Source: Corynebacterium zhongnanshanii (lineage in GTDB: Bacteria > Actinomycetota > Actinomycetes > Mycobacteriales > Mycobacteriaceae). From it: DNA of 64,000 nucleotides. This document shows, one piece after another, positions 19,046 to 30,648 of the stretch. How positions within the stretch are numbered: position 1 is the first letter of the stretch; every line of letters begins with the position of its first letter. Both the position numbers and the translations under genes were made by a program. The notes under the pieces are model-generated. The model did no database searches. It was given only the letters and a program-made list of their open reading frames with translations, and was not told the DNA's origin. Location of the stretch: contig NZ_CP061033.1 in the NCBI RefSeq assembly GCF_014490575.1, positions 992,001 to 1,056,000 on the forward strand, given 5' to 3'.

Positions 19046-20071
19046 ATGATTATTGATCTTCCCGATACCACCACTCAGGCCCTCAGCAAGAAGCTGCGTG
19101 ACGTGCGTGAAGAATGGGGCGAGTTAACCATCGGCCGCGTGCTGACGCTGATCGTGGTGGCCAGTGGCGAGGACGACATCGACGCCATTTTAGATACCCT
19201 GCACGACGCCTCACGAGAGCACCCCTCCCGCGTGATCCTGCTGGTCTCCCATGGCGACGCGGACAACAACACCCTGGATTGCCAGATCCGCATGGGTGGC
19301 GACGCCGGCGCCTCCGAGGTGATCGTGATGCATCTCCACGGCGCCCTGGCGAAGCACTGCGCGTCGGTGGTGACTCCCCTGCTGCTACCGGACACACCGA
19401 TCGTGGCATGGTGGCCAGGTAAGGCGCCGCGCAATCCTGCCGCGGATCCGATTGGTGCCATCGCCCAGCGCCGCATCACCGATGCGTGTGTGGAGGGTGA
19501 TCCTGATCCTTTTTATCGACGCCGGCTCACCTATTCCCCGGGCGACACGGACTTGGTCTGGTCTCGCATTACGTTGTGGCGTGCCGTGCTGGCCTCGATG
19601 GTGGATCGTCCTCCGCACGAGGAGATCCTTTCCGCGGAGGTGCATGGGCCCGCCCTTGATCCGTCGGTGGATATCGCCGCAGGCTGGCTCGCTGACCGGC
19701 TGGATGTGCCCGTGTCTCGCATCACCACGGATGCGGACGCGATCCCGTGCGACGACCACGGAGAGATGACCCTGGGTATTCAAAAGACGGTGCTGTACCG
19801 CCCGTCCGGGGAGTCCATCGTGGAGATTGTGGATGCGTCCACTGCCTCGTTGACGGTGGCGGGCAAAACGAGCTTGGTGACGTTGTCCCGACGTGTGCTG
19901 GCCGACTGCCTGGCAGAGGAGCTGCGCCACCTGGATCCGGATGAAACCTACGGGCGGGCACTGCGCCGCCTCGTGAGGGTGCACCGTCCGGGTCACTCCA
20001 TGAACCGTGCGGCGGCTGCGGGAGTGCCTGCTTCTGATACCACCGACGACTTTGAAGGATCGCATCGCTAA
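19046..20071 (+). CDS. opcA: OpcA, glucose-6-phosphate dehydrogenase assembly protein
   Basis: 341 residues. OpcA is required for the assembly or activity of Zwf in actinobacteria and cyanobacteria; no catalytic residues are known. Family blocks seen include the opening LPDTTTQALSKKL, PDTPIVAWWPGKAPRNPA and LTYSPGDTDLVWSRITLWR. ATG 19046 is preceded by AAGGATGCAAGG. It is 55 bases after zwf and its stop overlaps the pgl ATG. Confidence 0.94.
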   Translation: MIIDLPDTTTQALSKKLRDVREEWGELTIGRVLTLIVVASGEDDIDAILDTLHDASREHPSRVILLVSHGDADNNTLDCQIRMGGDAGASEVIVMHLHGALAKHCASVVTPLLLPDTPIVAWWPGKAPRNPAADPIGAIAQRRITDACVEGDPDPFYRRRLTYSPGDTDLVWSRITLWRAVLASMVDRPPHEEILSAEVHGPALDPSVDIAAGWLADRLDVPVSRITTDADAIPCDDHGEMTLGIQKTVLYRPSGESIVEIVDASTASLTVAGKTSLVTLSRRVLADCLAEELRHLDPDETYGRALRRLVRVHRPGHSMNRAAAAGVPASDTTDDFEGSHR

Positions 20072-20841
20072 TGACTAACTCGGATGTCACCATTCGTGTC
20101 TATGAGAACCAGACGGCACTGGCTCAGGCCGCAGCCCGGGAGTTTGTGGCGACGGTGTGCGCGCTACAGAACACGAAGAACATGGTGAACGTGGTGCTCA
20201 CCGGCGGTGGTGCTGGTGTGGAGACGCTGCGCCAGATTGCTGCCCTCGACGCGGCGGCGCGCCAGCAGGCGGAGTCCTTCCCCATTCAGGCTATTGAGTG
20301 GAATCGGGTGAATGTATTCTTCGGTGATGAGCGCTACCTTCCCGAGGGTGATCCCGAGCGCAACGATACCCAGGCGCAGGAGGCCTTGCTGGCGCACGTC
20401 GACGTGCCCGAGTTCAATATCTTCCGCTACGCAGCCCCATCGCCTGAGGATGATTATGCCGGTGAGGGGCTGGATCGTGCGGCTGAGTCCTATGCGCAGC
20501 TGATTCGGGAACATGCGCCGGACGGGTTCGATGTGCACCTGCTGGGCATGGGTCCCGAGGGGCACATCAATTCGCTGTTCCCCCACACCGACGAGCTCCT
20601 GCAGCCGAAGGATTGTGTGGTGCCAGTACGAGACTGCCCGAAGCCTCCGGCCAACCGTGTGAGTCTGTCCATCGACGCGGTCAACGACGCGGACCACGTG
20701 TGGCTACTCGTTGCCGGAGCGGCGAAACGCGAGGCTGCCGTTCAGGTGGCAGAAGGTGGAAATGGCGCCCAGTGGCCAGCTGCGTTGGCCACTGGGCGCC
20801 AGTCCACGGTGTTGTGGGTGGACCAGGAGGCACAGCCCTAA
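20071..20841 (+). CDS. pgl: 6-phosphogluconolactonase
   Basis: Hydrolyses 6-phosphogluconolactone formed by Zwf. 256 residues of the SOL/DevB family: NVVLTGGGAGVETLRQ near residue 35, NVFFGDERYLPEGD and LLGMGPEGHINSLFPHT. The start ATG overlaps the opcA stop (TAATG). The last 25 codons contain an unusually strong inverted repeat (separate entry), although the encoded residues WPAALATGRQST still fit the family C-terminus. It ends the plus-strand operon 55 bases before the convergent secG. Confidence 0.94.
   Translation: MTNSDVTIRVYENQTALAQAAAREFVATVCALQNTKNMVNVVLTGGGAGVETLRQIAALDAAARQQAESFPIQAIEWNRVNVFFGDERYLPEGDPERNDTQAQEALLAHVDVPEFNIFRYAAPSPEDDYAGEGLDRAAESYAQLIREHAPDGFDVHLLGMGPEGHINSLFPHTDELLQPKDCVVPVRDCPKPPANRVSLSIDAVNDADHVWLLVAGAAKREAAVQVAEGGNGAQWPAALATGRQSTVLWVDQEAQP
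20763..20801 (+). repeat. 16-bp perfect inverted repeat inside the 3' end of pgl
   Basis: TGGCGCCCAGTGGCCA (20763-20778) is exactly complementary to TGGCCACTGGGCGCCA (20786-20801), with a 7-base loop. The stem is GC-rich and ends 40 bases before the pgl stop. It may be an RNA stability element or the end of the tkt-pgl transcript, but no T run follows. A weaker 6-bp hairpin (ACGGAG/CTCCGT, 20864-20883) lies in the gap before secG. Confidence 0.75.
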
Positions 20842-20896
20842 TCAATCGTGAGGTGATGACTTCACGGAGGAGGGCTTCTCCGTACTGGAGGGCGTC

Positions 20897-21130
20897 TTAT
20901 CCGTAGTGGAGGACCAAGCCCAGCGCCATGATGGCGATCAGCCACACCACAGCGGTGCCGACCGTCAAACGATCCAGGTTCTTTTCAGCAACGGTGGAAC
21001 CGGACAAGTTGGTCTGCATGCCACCACCGAAGAGGCTAGACAGGCCACCGCCCTGTCCCTTGTGCAGCAGCACGGACAGGCCCAGCAAGAGGCTGGTGAT
21101 GACCAGAATGATCTGCAAGGCGAGGATCAA
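20897..21130 (-). CDS. secG: SecG preprotein translocase subunit
   Basis: Small membrane subunit of the SecYEG channel. 77 residues with two membrane segments (about residues 1-22 and 55-75) joined by the loop GQGGGLSSLFGGG, characteristic of SecG. The start is TTG 21130: the opening ILALQIILV matches corynebacterial SecG and AAAGGGAAG precedes it. It follows tpiA by 105 bases on the same strand. That gap probably holds its promoter, though no element is convincing. Confidence 0.95.
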   Translation of the reverse strand: MILALQIILVITSLLLGLSVLLHKGQGGGLSSLFGGGMQTNLSGSTVAEKNLDRLTVGTAVVWLIAIMALGLVLHYG

Positions 21131-21235
21131 TGTCTTCCCTTTTCTTCGCGTCTATAAGTCTAAAGATAACAGCACAAATCTACCCGCCGAGTCGGGGGAA
21201 AGCAACGTGACGCGCTGCCTTTTCGCCGTCGAAGG

Positions 21236-22018
21236 CTAGCGCCTCGCAGCTCCTGCAACGAGGCGAGCAAAGTCAGCGCCGTCGAGGCTTGCCCCACCGA
21301 CCAGGCCACCATCCACGTCAGGCTGGGCGATCAGCTCGCCGATGGAATCGGCCTTGACGGAACCGCCGTAGAGAATCCGGATGGACTGCGCCGTCTCCGC
21401 AGAGGTCAGCTCCTCCAGAAGCCCACGGATCGCGTGGCACACTTCCTGCGCATCCGCGGCGGAGGCAACTTTTCCCGTTCCGATGGCCCACACGGGTTCG
21501 TACGCGATGACCGTACGGGCCAGATCCTCGGCCGACAGTCCCTTCAGGGATTCGCGGGTTTGCGTTACCACATACTCGACGTGCCCCCCTGCCTCACGCA
21601 CACCCAGTGGCTCACCCACGCACACGATGGGGCTCATGTTGTGCTTCAGCGCGGCGGTGGCCTTGCGAGCGACAAGCTCATTGCTTTCCCCGTGGTATTC
21701 ACGGCGCTCGGAGTGGCCCACCACAACCCAGGAGCATCCCAGCTTCGCGAGCATCGCCGCGGACACCTCGCCGGTGTAAGCGCCGGACTCGTGCACGCTC
21801 ACATCCTGCGCGCCATAGGTGAGCAGCAGCTTGTCCCCGTCCACCAGGGTCTGCACAGAGCGAATATCGGTAAACGGTGGGATAAACGCCACGTCCACGT
21901 ACTCGTAGTAGTCCTTCGGCAGGGCAAAGTCGAACTTCTGAACAACCTGCAGAGCCTCAAGGTGATTTAAGTTCATCTTCCAGTTACCGGCGATGAACGG
22001 CTTACGTGCTGCGGCCAT
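21236..22018 (-). CDS. tpiA: Triosephosphate isomerase
   Basis: Interconverts dihydroxyacetone phosphate and glyceraldehyde 3-phosphate. 260 residues. Substrate lysine and asparagine are in GNWKMNLNH near the N-terminus, the catalytic His in [14 protein letters not shown], and the catalytic Glu in [12 protein letters not shown]. It begins two bases after the pgk stop codon, in the gap-pgk-tpiA cluster. Confidence 0.97.
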   Translation of the reverse strand: MAAARKPFIAGNWKMNLNHLEALQVVQKFDFALPKDYYEYVDVAFIPPFTDIRSVQTLVDGDKLLLTYGAQDVSVHESGAYTGEVSAAMLAKLGCSWVVVGHSERREYHGESNELVARKATAALKHNMSPIVCVGEPLGVREAGGHVEYVVTQTRESLKGLSAEDLARTVIAYEPVWAIGTGKVASAADAQEVCHAIRGLLEELTSAETAQSIRILYGGSVKADSIGELIAQPDVDGGLVGGASLDGADFARLVAGAARR

Positions 22019-22020
22019 GA

Positions 22021-23232
22021 CTAGTCCTCCAGAACTTCCACACCCGGCAGCTGCTTGCCCTCGAGGAACTCCAGGGACGCGCCACCTCCGGTGGAGATGT
22101 GGCTGAAGCCCTCCTCGTCCAGACCCAGGGTGCGCACTGCGGCGGCCGAGTCTCCACCGCCCACGACGGAGAACGCACCGGCCGCGGTGGCGTCGATAAT
22201 GGATTGAGCAACGCCCTTGGTGCCGGCGGCGAAGTTCTCGAACTCGAATACGCCCATGGGGCCGTTCCAGAACACAGTCTTCGCAGAGGCCAGGATCTTG
22301 CCGAAGGCAGCGGCGGACTCCGGTCCGATGTCCAGTCCCATCCAGCCCTCTGGGATGGAGTTCAGGTCCACGGTGCGGTGAGCGGCGTCCTTGCTGAAGG
22401 TTTCCGCGACCTCCACGTCCACGGGCAGCGCAATGACGTCGCCGAAACGTTCCAGGAGGTCCTTGCAGGTATCAATCATGTCTTCCTGCAGCAGCGAACC
22501 ACCGACGGAGTAGCCCTTGGCCGCCAGGAAGGTGAAGCACATGCCGCCACCGATGATGAGGTGATCGACCTTCGGCGCCAGCGCCTCGATCACGCCCAGC
22601 TTGTCGGAGACCTTGGAGCCGCCCAGCACCACAACATAGGGATTCTCAGGGGCCTCGGAGACCTTCTTCAGCACGTTCAGCTCAGCCTCCACGAGGCCGC
22701 CGGCGTAGTGCGGAAGCTTCTTGGCCACGTCGTACACGGAGGCTTGCGCGCGGTGCACCACACCGAATCCATCGGACACGAAGGCGCCGTTGTCGGCGGT
22801 CAGCGCCGCCAGCTCCGCGGCGAAAGCTTCGCGCTCGGCGTCGTCCTTGGAGGTCTCGCGGGCATCGAAACGAACGTTTTCCAGCAGCAGAATGTCGCCG
22901 TCGTTGAGTCCGTTCGCCCGCTCATGGGCGTCCTCGCCCGTGACATCCGACGCCAACGGTACCCACTGATCAAGGCGCTCCGCCAAAGCCTCGGCCACGG
23001 GTTCCAGGGAGAGTTCGGGGCGAACTTCGCCCTTCGGGCGGCCCAGGTGTGCCGCGACGATGACGCGGGCACCGGCGTCCAGCAGCGCACGCAGGGTGGG
23101 GATCGAGGCATCAATGCGGCCGGGGTCGGTGATGGTGCCCTCGGACAACGGAACGTTGAGGTCCGCGCGGACCAAGACGTGACGGCCTTCCACGCCTTCG
23201 TTGATGAGGTCCTGAACTGTCTTCACAGTCAT
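22021..23232 (-). CDS. pgk: Phosphoglycerate kinase
   Basis: Makes ATP from 1,3-bisphosphoglycerate. 403 residues. [11 protein letters not shown] at the N-terminus, the basic patch and the C-terminal glycine-rich [12 protein letters not shown] region are all present. I place the start at ATG 23232 ([12 protein letters not shown]), preceded by GGAGA; the reading frame stays open for 43 codons upstream, but those are not conserved and lie in the gap-pgk spacer. Overlap-free coupling with tpiA (2-base gap). Confidence 0.96.
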   Translation of the reverse strand: MTVKTVQDLINEGVEGRHVLVRADLNVPLSEGTITDPGRIDASIPTLRALLDAGARVIVAAHLGRPKGEVRPELSLEPVAEALAERLDQWVPLASDVTGEDAHERANGLNDGDILLLENVRFDARETSKDDAEREAFAAELAALTADNGAFVSDGFGVVHRAQASVYDVAKKLPHYAGGLVEAELNVLKKVSEAPENPYVVVLGGSKVSDKLGVIEALAPKVDHLIIGGGMCFTFLAAKGYSVGGSLLQEDMIDTCKDLLERFGDVIALPVDVEVAETFSKDAAHRTVDLNSIPEGWMGLDIGPESAAAFGKILASAKTVFWNGPMGVFEFENFAAGTKGVAQSIIDATAAGAFSVVGGGDSAAAVRTLGLDEEGFSHISTGGGASLEFLEGKQLPGVEVLED

Positions 23233-23283
23233 GTGGTTGTTCTCCATTTCTTGGTCTGTATCAGTGCCATTAAACAGTGACAT

Positions 23284-23315
23284 CCACCCGTGGTGCGTGA
23301 TTGCCTCGCGGGTGG
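23284..23315 (-). repeat. Hairpin in the gap-pgk spacer
   Basis: CCACCCG (23284-23290) and CGGGTGG (23309-23315) form a 7-bp stem with an 18-base loop in the 112-base spacer between gap and pgk. It could be an mRNA processing or stability element that allows different gap and pgk levels. No T run follows. Confidence 0.35.
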
Positions 23316-23344
23316 AGTCCATAAGGGGGTAGTCGTCTCGTTGC

Positions 23345-25428
<2,084 letters not shown>

Positions 25429-25538
25429 CGGGTTGTCCTTTCACCGTTGGTAGTCACACACTAGTGACCACTATACAAATTGACGTGGTCGGGGCTGCCG
25501 TGTCACTCATGTGGAGAACCGGCAGCCCGCACACCTGT

Positions 25539-26561
25539 TTAGAGTGATTCCGGAAGTTCCTTCAGCGTTCCGGCCGATTGCGCACAGAAGATTTCTTGGA
25601 ACACAGTCGCCACCTTGTCAGCTTTGTGCGTATCGGTCCAGCGGCCGCGGCCATCGTCTTCACGCACGTCGCGGAAGAGGATCCGCGCCCCCAGCTTCTC
25701 CGCGGCGTTGCGCAGCTGCCGTTTATCCCGCGCGTTCGGGACGCTGGACGGATCTGCAATGACGATATCCATACTCAGGTCGTGGGCATGCTGGTGCAGC
25801 ATGTGCAGGTGGTGCTCCATGGACATGCCGGACATCTCCCCGATCTCCGGCACCAGGTTAAGCAGCAAGACTTTCGGCGCGTCCGAGCCATTCATCGCCT
25901 CCACGAGTTGCGGTACCAGGACGTGCGGAATCACGCTGGAAAACCAGGATCCGGGCCCCATCGTCACCAGGTCGGCGTTCGTGATTGCCTCCACCGCGGC
26001 TGGCGAGGCGTCGGGCTTGTCGGGAATGAGCCGGACACGCCGCACCTGTCCCACCGTCGACGCCACGGCCACCTGCCCCCGCACGCTCACGATCTCCTGC
26101 GGGTCCTCTTCAATATCGGCCACCGCGGCCTCCAGATCCAGTGGAATCGGACACATGGGGATGACGCGCCCGTGCACACCGAAGAGGTCCCCGATTTCGT
26201 CGAGGGCCGCCAGCTCGTCCCCCATCACCTGGGCAAGACCCGTGATGAGGAAGTTGCCCACGGCGTGCCCCTTCAGTGCGCCCTTGCCACCAAAGCGGTG
26301 CTGGATCGTGTTCTGCCACAGCAGCCCACGCTCCGTGTCCTGGGCCAAGGCTGCCAGAGCCATGCGCAGATCGCCCGGGGGAAGGCAGTCAAACTCGCGC
26401 CTCATGCGTCCCGAGGAGCCGCCGTCGTCGGCAACGGTAACGATGGCGCTCACGTGATCGGCCACGATGCGTGCGGCGCGCAAGGTATTGAACAGGCCGT
26501 GCCCGCCGCCCAGGGAAGCAATGCGTGGGATTCGAGGGGCTGGGTGGTTGAGATCAGTCAT
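25539..26561 (-). CDS. yvcK: YvcK/CuvA-family gluconeogenesis factor
   Basis: 340 residues of the YvcK (CofD-like) family. These proteins bind UDP-GlcNAc and affect cell wall synthesis and growth on gluconeogenic carbon sources. The nucleotide-binding start IASLGGGHGLFNTLRAAR and VTVADDGGSSGRMRREF are diagnostic. Six bases separate it from rapZ upstream, so it belongs to a rapZ-yvcK-whiA series. Confidence 0.93.
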   Translation of the reverse strand: MTDLNHPAPRIPRIASLGGGHGLFNTLRAARIVADHVSAIVTVADDGGSSGRMRREFDCLPPGDLRMALAALAQDTERGLLWQNTIQHRFGGKGALKGHAVGNFLITGLAQVMGDELAALDEIGDLFGVHGRVIPMCPIPLDLEAAVADIEEDPQEIVSVRGQVAVASTVGQVRRVRLIPDKPDASPAAVEAITNADLVTMGPGSWFSSVIPHVLVPQLVEAMNGSDAPKVLLLNLVPEIGEMSGMSMEHHLHMLHQHAHDLSMDIVIADPSSVPNARDKRQLRNAAEKLGARILFRDVREDDGRGRWTDTHKADKVATVFQEIFCAQSAGTLKELPESL

Positions 26562-26567
26562 GGGAAC

Positions 26568-27455
26568 CTACTTCGCCAGATCTCGGTGAGACACCCGCGC
26601 CGTCAACCCCTGCAGGTCGAAGCGGCGCTGCAGCTCCTCGGCCAGGGCCACGCTACGGTGGTGACCGCCGGTGCAGCCTACACCCAGGCTGAGGAACTTT
26701 TTGCCCTCGTGGATAAACCCGGGAATTGTTGCCATGACCATGTTTTCCGCGGCATCCAGAAATGCGGTGGAATCCGGCTGACCCAGAACATAATCCTTGA
26801 CCTGCTGGTCAGTTCCGCGGAATCCCTTGAGCTCGGGAATCCAATAAGGGTTCGCCAAGAAACGCGCGTCGAGCAGCATGTCAATATCTTTTGGAGGCCC
26901 ATGCTTAAACCCGAAGGATTGAATATTGATCCGGAATTGCGCGCGGCAATCCCCGGTAAAGAGCTCTTCGATAGTGCGGCGCAACTCGTGAACATTGAGG
27001 GTGGAGGTGTCCAGCACGATGTCCGCATTCTTACGCAGATCCGCCAGGATCGCCCTCTCCTGGTTGATGCCGTCCTGCAACGTGCCCTCTTCCTGCAAGG
27101 GGTGCGTGCGGCGCAGCGCCTCGTAGCGGGAAATGAGGGTCTCGTCGGAGGCATCGAGGTACAGCACCGTGGGGCGCTTACCCGCCCGTTGCAGGGTGCT
27201 CAGCACCCCGTTGAGGGAGCCCGCGAACGCCAGGGAACGGACGTCGGTGGAAATCGCCAATCGCTCGATGGGCGAATCATCTTCGCAGGTCATCTCCACC
27301 ATGCGCAGGATCAACTCAGGCGGCAGATTATCCGCAACGTACCAGCCCATGTCCTCCAGCACTGCGGCGGCGGCCTTCTTTCCCGCACCGGAAATGCCGG
27401 TCAGTACAATCAGTGACGGCGATGAATTGTCGGAGGATCGTTCGGCAGCCTGCAT
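26568..27455 (-). CDS. rapZ: RapZ-family nucleotide-binding protein
   Basis: 295 residues. RapZ in enterobacteria is an RNA-binding adaptor; the role in actinobacteria is less clear. The N-terminal P-loop reads LTGISGAGKKAAAAVLEDMG, so the usual Ser/Thr after the P-loop Lys is replaced by Lys, and nucleotide binding may be altered. The C-terminal block GVGCTGGHHRSVALAEEL is intact. Start ATG 27455 (QAAERSSDNS); the frame is open for 41 more codons upstream but these overlap uvrC. It follows uvrC by 10 bases. Confidence 0.92.
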   Translation of the reverse strand: MQAAERSSDNSSPSLIVLTGISGAGKKAAAAVLEDMGWYVADNLPPELILRMVEMTCEDDSPIERLAISTDVRSLAFAGSLNGVLSTLQRAGKRPTVLYLDASDETLISRYEALRRTHPLQEEGTLQDGINQERAILADLRKNADIVLDTSTLNVHELRRTIEELFTGDCRAQFRINIQSFGFKHGPPKDIDMLLDARFLANPYWIPELKGFRGTDQQVKDYVLGQPDSTAFLDAAENMVMATIPGFIHEGKKFLSLGVGCTGGHHRSVALAEELQRRFDLQGLTARVSHRDLAK

Positions 27456-27465
27456 AGCGACAATC

Positions 27466-29568
27466 CTACGTGATCTCCGTGTCCGAAGGTGCCGTTTTCT
27501 CCGCGCTGGGGGCGCCCGTATCCTGCAACGCCTCCACAATCGCGGTCGCCAGCGCCGGGCCGAACCCGGGCACAGCACAAATATCGTCTACACTCGCGGA
27601 TTTCACCTTGGCGACCGAGCCAAAAGCCTTGACCAGTTGTGCCCGGCGTTGCGGGCCGAGGCCAGGAATATCGTCCAGCACACTGCGGCGCATTCTGGCG
27701 GAACGCTGCTGGCGATGGAACGTGATGGCAAAGCGGTGTGCCTCGTCGCGAATCTGCTGCACCAGGTAGAGCGCCTGCGAATTGCGGGCCACGATGACCG
27801 GATACTCCTCCCCCGGCACCCACAGCTCCTCCAGGCGCTTGGCGATGCCCACCAGGAACACGTCCATGACTCCCAGCTCCTCCAGCACTGCCGCGGCGGC
27901 GTTGACCTGAGGCTGGCCGCCATCGACGATGAACAATTGGGGTGGGTAGGCGAACTTACGCGCCGCTTGTTCATCCGTATTATCCCCCGACGCCGGGCCT
28001 AGCTCCTCCTCGCCCTCCAGCAGATCGCCGGCTTCGTCTCCGAGCGGCACGGAGGTGGAGTCTGCATGGTGGCGGGCGAAGCGGCGCCGGACCACCTCGG
28101 CGATGGAGGCGACATCGTCGGAGTGACCGTCGCCGGCGGCGTCGCGAATCTTGTAGCGGCGGTAGTCGCTCTTCTTTGGCAGTCCATCTTCGAACACCAC
28201 CAGCGAGGCGACCACATCCGTGCCCTGAATGTGGGAAATGTCGATACATTCGATGCGCAGCGGCGAGGTCTCCATCCACAGAGCCTCCTGCAGCTCCTGT
28301 AGGGCGGCGGAGCGGGCCGTCAGATCTCCGGACCGCTTCAGCTTGTGGTGAGCCAAGGCCTGCTGAGCATTGGTTTCCGCGGTGGTGAGCAAGGCCTTCT
28401 TATCCCCACGTTGGGGCACCCGCACCGTCACCTGTGAGCCGCGGAGGCTGGAGAGCCACTCGGTGAGTTCGTCGGCCTGCTCCGGCTGGTATTGCACCAG
28501 CACCTCCCGAGGAATGTGCTCGTAGCGCAGGGGGGTCTGTTCGAGCGGCCCTTCCGACTGCGCCCGGGGAGCGTCCGAGGCGGGGCTGTCGGCACCGGCG
28601 ACTGCCGCCTCCGTGGCCTCGGCGAAGGCGGCTTCGTCGCCATAAAACTGGTGAATAAACTGCGCCAGCAACGCCTCGTTGCTGGTCTCTTGCTTCTCGA
28701 CCACCCAGCCGCGCTGGCCGTGGATACGGCCGCCGCGCACGTGAAAGATCTGAACGGAGGCCTCCAGCTCATCCGTGACAAAGGCGATGAGGTCCGCGTC
28801 CGTGGAATCGGAGAACACCACCGCCTGCTTCTCCATCGCCTTATCCATGGCCTGCAGCTGGTCGCGTAAGGACGCTGCACGTTCGAAATCCAGCTCCTCC
28901 GCAGCCTGCTCCATATCCCGGCGGACTCTGCGCGTGACGCGATCGGTGTTGCCGGACAGGAAACTCATGAACTGGTTCACTTGAGCGCGGTGGTCCTCAG
29001 CGCTGATGTTGCCCACGCAGGGTGCGCTGCACTTATCGATATAGCCCAGCAGACAGGGCCGCCCCATCGCCTGGTGCCGGTTGAAGACAGTCTTCGTGCA
29101 GGTGCGCACGGGGAACACCTTGGTCAGAGACTCCAGGGTCTCCCGAATGGCCCAGGCCTTCGGGTACGGGCCGAAGTAGCGAATGCCTTTACGGCGAGGC
29201 CCGCGGTACACATAGGCGCGGGGGAACTCCTCGCGCACGCTGACCGCCAGCATCGGGTAGGACTTGTCGTCCCGGTACATCACGTTGAAGCGCGGATTAA
29301 AGCGCTTGATCCACGTGTACTCCAGGTTAAGTGCCTCCAGCTCGCTGGCGACCACGGTCCAGCGCACCTGAGACGCCGACTGGACCATCGTGCGCGTCCG
29401 CGGGTGGAGACGGTCGTAATCCTGGAAGTAGTTGGACAGGCGCGCGCGAAGGTTCTTGGCCTTGCCCACGTAGATCACACGGTCGTGGGAATCCCGAAAC
29501 GTGTAAACGCCCGGTTCCGTCGGAATGGTTCCGGGCGCCGGGCGATAAGGAGCAGAGTGTGCAGTCAC
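27466..29568 (-). CDS. uvrC: UvrC excinuclease subunit
   Basis: Makes both incisions in nucleotide excision repair. 700 residues. N-terminal GIY-YIG nuclease domain (residues about 15-100: [20 protein letters not shown]), UVR motif near 215-250, C-terminal RNase H-like domain starting around 400 ([21 protein letters not shown]), and two helix-hairpin-helix motifs at the end ([24 protein letters not shown]). A 40-residue acidic insert ([20 protein letters not shown]) interrupts the RNase H domain, probably a surface loop. Start GTG 29568. Confidence 0.96.
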   Translation of the reverse strand: MTAHSAPYRPAPGTIPTEPGVYTFRDSHDRVIYVGKAKNLRARLSNYFQDYDRLHPRTRTMVQSASQVRWTVVASELEALNLEYTWIKRFNPRFNVMYRDDKSYPMLAVSVREEFPRAYVYRGPRRKGIRYFGPYPKAWAIRETLESLTKVFPVRTCTKTVFNRHQAMGRPCLLGYIDKCSAPCVGNISAEDHRAQVNQFMSFLSGNTDRVTRRVRRDMEQAAEELDFERAASLRDQLQAMDKAMEKQAVVFSDSTDADLIAFVTDELEASVQIFHVRGGRIHGQRGWVVEKQETSNEALLAQFIHQFYGDEAAFAEATEAAVAGADSPASDAPRAQSEGPLEQTPLRYEHIPREVLVQYQPEQADELTEWLSSLRGSQVTVRVPQRGDKKALLTTAETNAQQALAHHKLKRSGDLTARSAALQELQEALWMETSPLRIECIDISHIQGTDVVASLVVFEDGLPKKSDYRRYKIRDAAGDGHSDDVASIAEVVRRRFARHHADSTSVPLGDEAGDLLEGEEELGPASGDNTDEQAARKFAYPPQLFIVDGGQPQVNAAAAVLEELGVMDVFLVGIAKRLEELWVPGEEYPVIVARNSQALYLVQQIRDEAHRFAITFHRQQRSARMRRSVLDDIPGLGPQRRAQLVKAFGSVAKVKSASVDDICAVPGFGPALATAIVEALQDTGAPSAEKTAPSDTEIT

Positions 29569-29571
29569 AGG

Positions 29572-30153
29572 TTAGTCTTCGTCCGGCATGTACTTGTCTT
29601 CGATCCGGCGGAACGCCTCCACCCGATCGGCGATGATCTGCTTGTCATAAATGTTGAGGGCCATCATCGGCACAAACTCAAAGTCGGGGAGCTCCAGGCG
29701 AGCCATCTTCGCGGTCGTCGGGAAGGACAATCCATAGATGATGTCCCACGTGTAAAACTGTGCGTTGACGATATTGCGGACCTCTACCCCATGGCGATTC
29801 GCGCGCACGCGGGGGCGCAGCAAGCTCAGAGCCACCACGCACAGCACCAGTCCAATGCCGATGAACGCCAGTTGGTCGCTCACGGTCACCGTCACGCCGG
29901 TGTTGCCGATGTTCACCACAACTGCCATGAACACGTGAACGGCCATGATCACGAGCACTAAGATCCACGCCAGGCGCTTCAAGAAGGGCGAGGAGAACTC
30001 GAGCTCCCAGGATTCATCCACGGCGGACGATGCGCGCTCAGCAACGGCTGAGGACTTACGCTCAGCGTTGGCTGAGGAACCATGCAGCGCGGAGGCAGAG
30101 CCTGCAGCCGCGGGGTTCTTCTGGGACTGAGATGGACCGACTGTTTCACTCAC
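29572..30153 (-). CDS. PH-domain-like membrane protein of unknown function
   Basis: 193 residues. The N-terminal 50 residues are low complexity and carry three imperfect 8-residue repeats (separate entry). Two membrane segments follow (about residues 61-80, LAWILVLVIMAVHVFMAVVV, and 92-110), then a small beta domain with RANRHGVEVRNIVNAQF, YTWDIIYGLSFP and a C-terminal IADRVEAFRRIEDKY helix, like the bacterial PH-domain proteins (DUF2581/bPH group). The start is GTG 30153 with GAGTAGGG upstream. A membrane protein also lies between uvrC and ribH in C. glutamicum. Function unknown. Confidence 0.75.
   Translation of the reverse strand: MSETVGPSQSQKNPAAAGSASALHGSSANAERKSSAVAERASSAVDESWELEFSSPFLKRLAWILVLVIMAVHVFMAVVVNIGNTGVTVTVSDQLAFIGIGLVLCVVALSLLRPRVRANRHGVEVRNIVNAQFYTWDIIYGLSFPTTAKMARLELPDFEFVPMMALNIYDKQIIADRVEAFRRIEDKYMPDED
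30010..30081 (-). repeat. Three tandem 24-bp repeats encoding 8-residue units
   Basis: Residues 25-48 of the PH-like membrane protein are GSSANAER, KSSAVAER and ASSAVDES, an x-S-S-A-x-A/D-E-R/S unit repeated three times. At DNA level the first two units are 24-bp near-repeats, each containing the palindrome CTCAGC-N4-GCTGAG (30037-30052 and 30061-30076), so the RNA could form two adjacent hairpins. Confidence 0.7.
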
Positions 30154-30163
30154 GGTGACTACC

Positions 30164-30646
30164 CTACTCGCCCGCGGCAATCGCGCGTAACACCAAGGCT
30201 GTGTGGATCGCCGCCGTGGCGGAATCCGCGCCCTTGTCCTCGGACGCTCCCTCAATTCCGCTGCGACCCAAGGCCTGCTCCACCGTGGAGACCGTGAGCA
30301 CACCGTTGCCCACGGGCGTGCTGTGATCCAGGGCCACGCGCGTGAGGCCGTAGGTCACGGCGTCGCACACCACACGGAAATGCTCAGTCTCCCCTTCGAT
30401 CACACATCCTGTGGCGACCACGGCGTCGAAAGAAGAACAGGCCGCAGCCACGGCCACCGGAAGTTCCAGCGCACCCGCCACGCGCCACTCAGACACGGTG
30501 GCGCCGGCAGCGGTGGCAGTCTCCACGGCGCGGGTGTGCAGCTTATCGGTGATCTCCGCGTTCCAGGACGCACTAATAACCGCTACCTTCAGGCCCGCAG
30601 CCTCGCCAGGGTTTACGGCAATCTGTGCCACTCCATCGTGGGCCAT
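30164..30646 (-). CDS. ribH: 6,7-dimethyl-8-ribityllumazine synthase
   Basis: Condenses the pyrimidine intermediate with dihydroxybutanone 4-phosphate; forms the lumazine that RibE uses. 160 residues. [22 protein letters not shown]-like [26 protein letters not shown] and [14 protein letters not shown] are the family blocks; the His of the active site is in ETEHF. Its ribosome binding site AAGGAG lies in the 3' end of ribBA, two bases away. Confidence 0.96.
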   Translation of the reverse strand: MAHDGVAQIAVNPGEAAGLKVAVISASWNAEITDKLHTRAVETATAAGATVSEWRVAGALELPVAVAAACSSFDAVVATGCVIEGETEHFRVVCDAVTYGLTRVALDHSTPVGNGVLTVSTVEQALGRSGIEGASEDKGADSATAAIHTALVLRAIAAGE

Positions 30647-30648
30647 GG

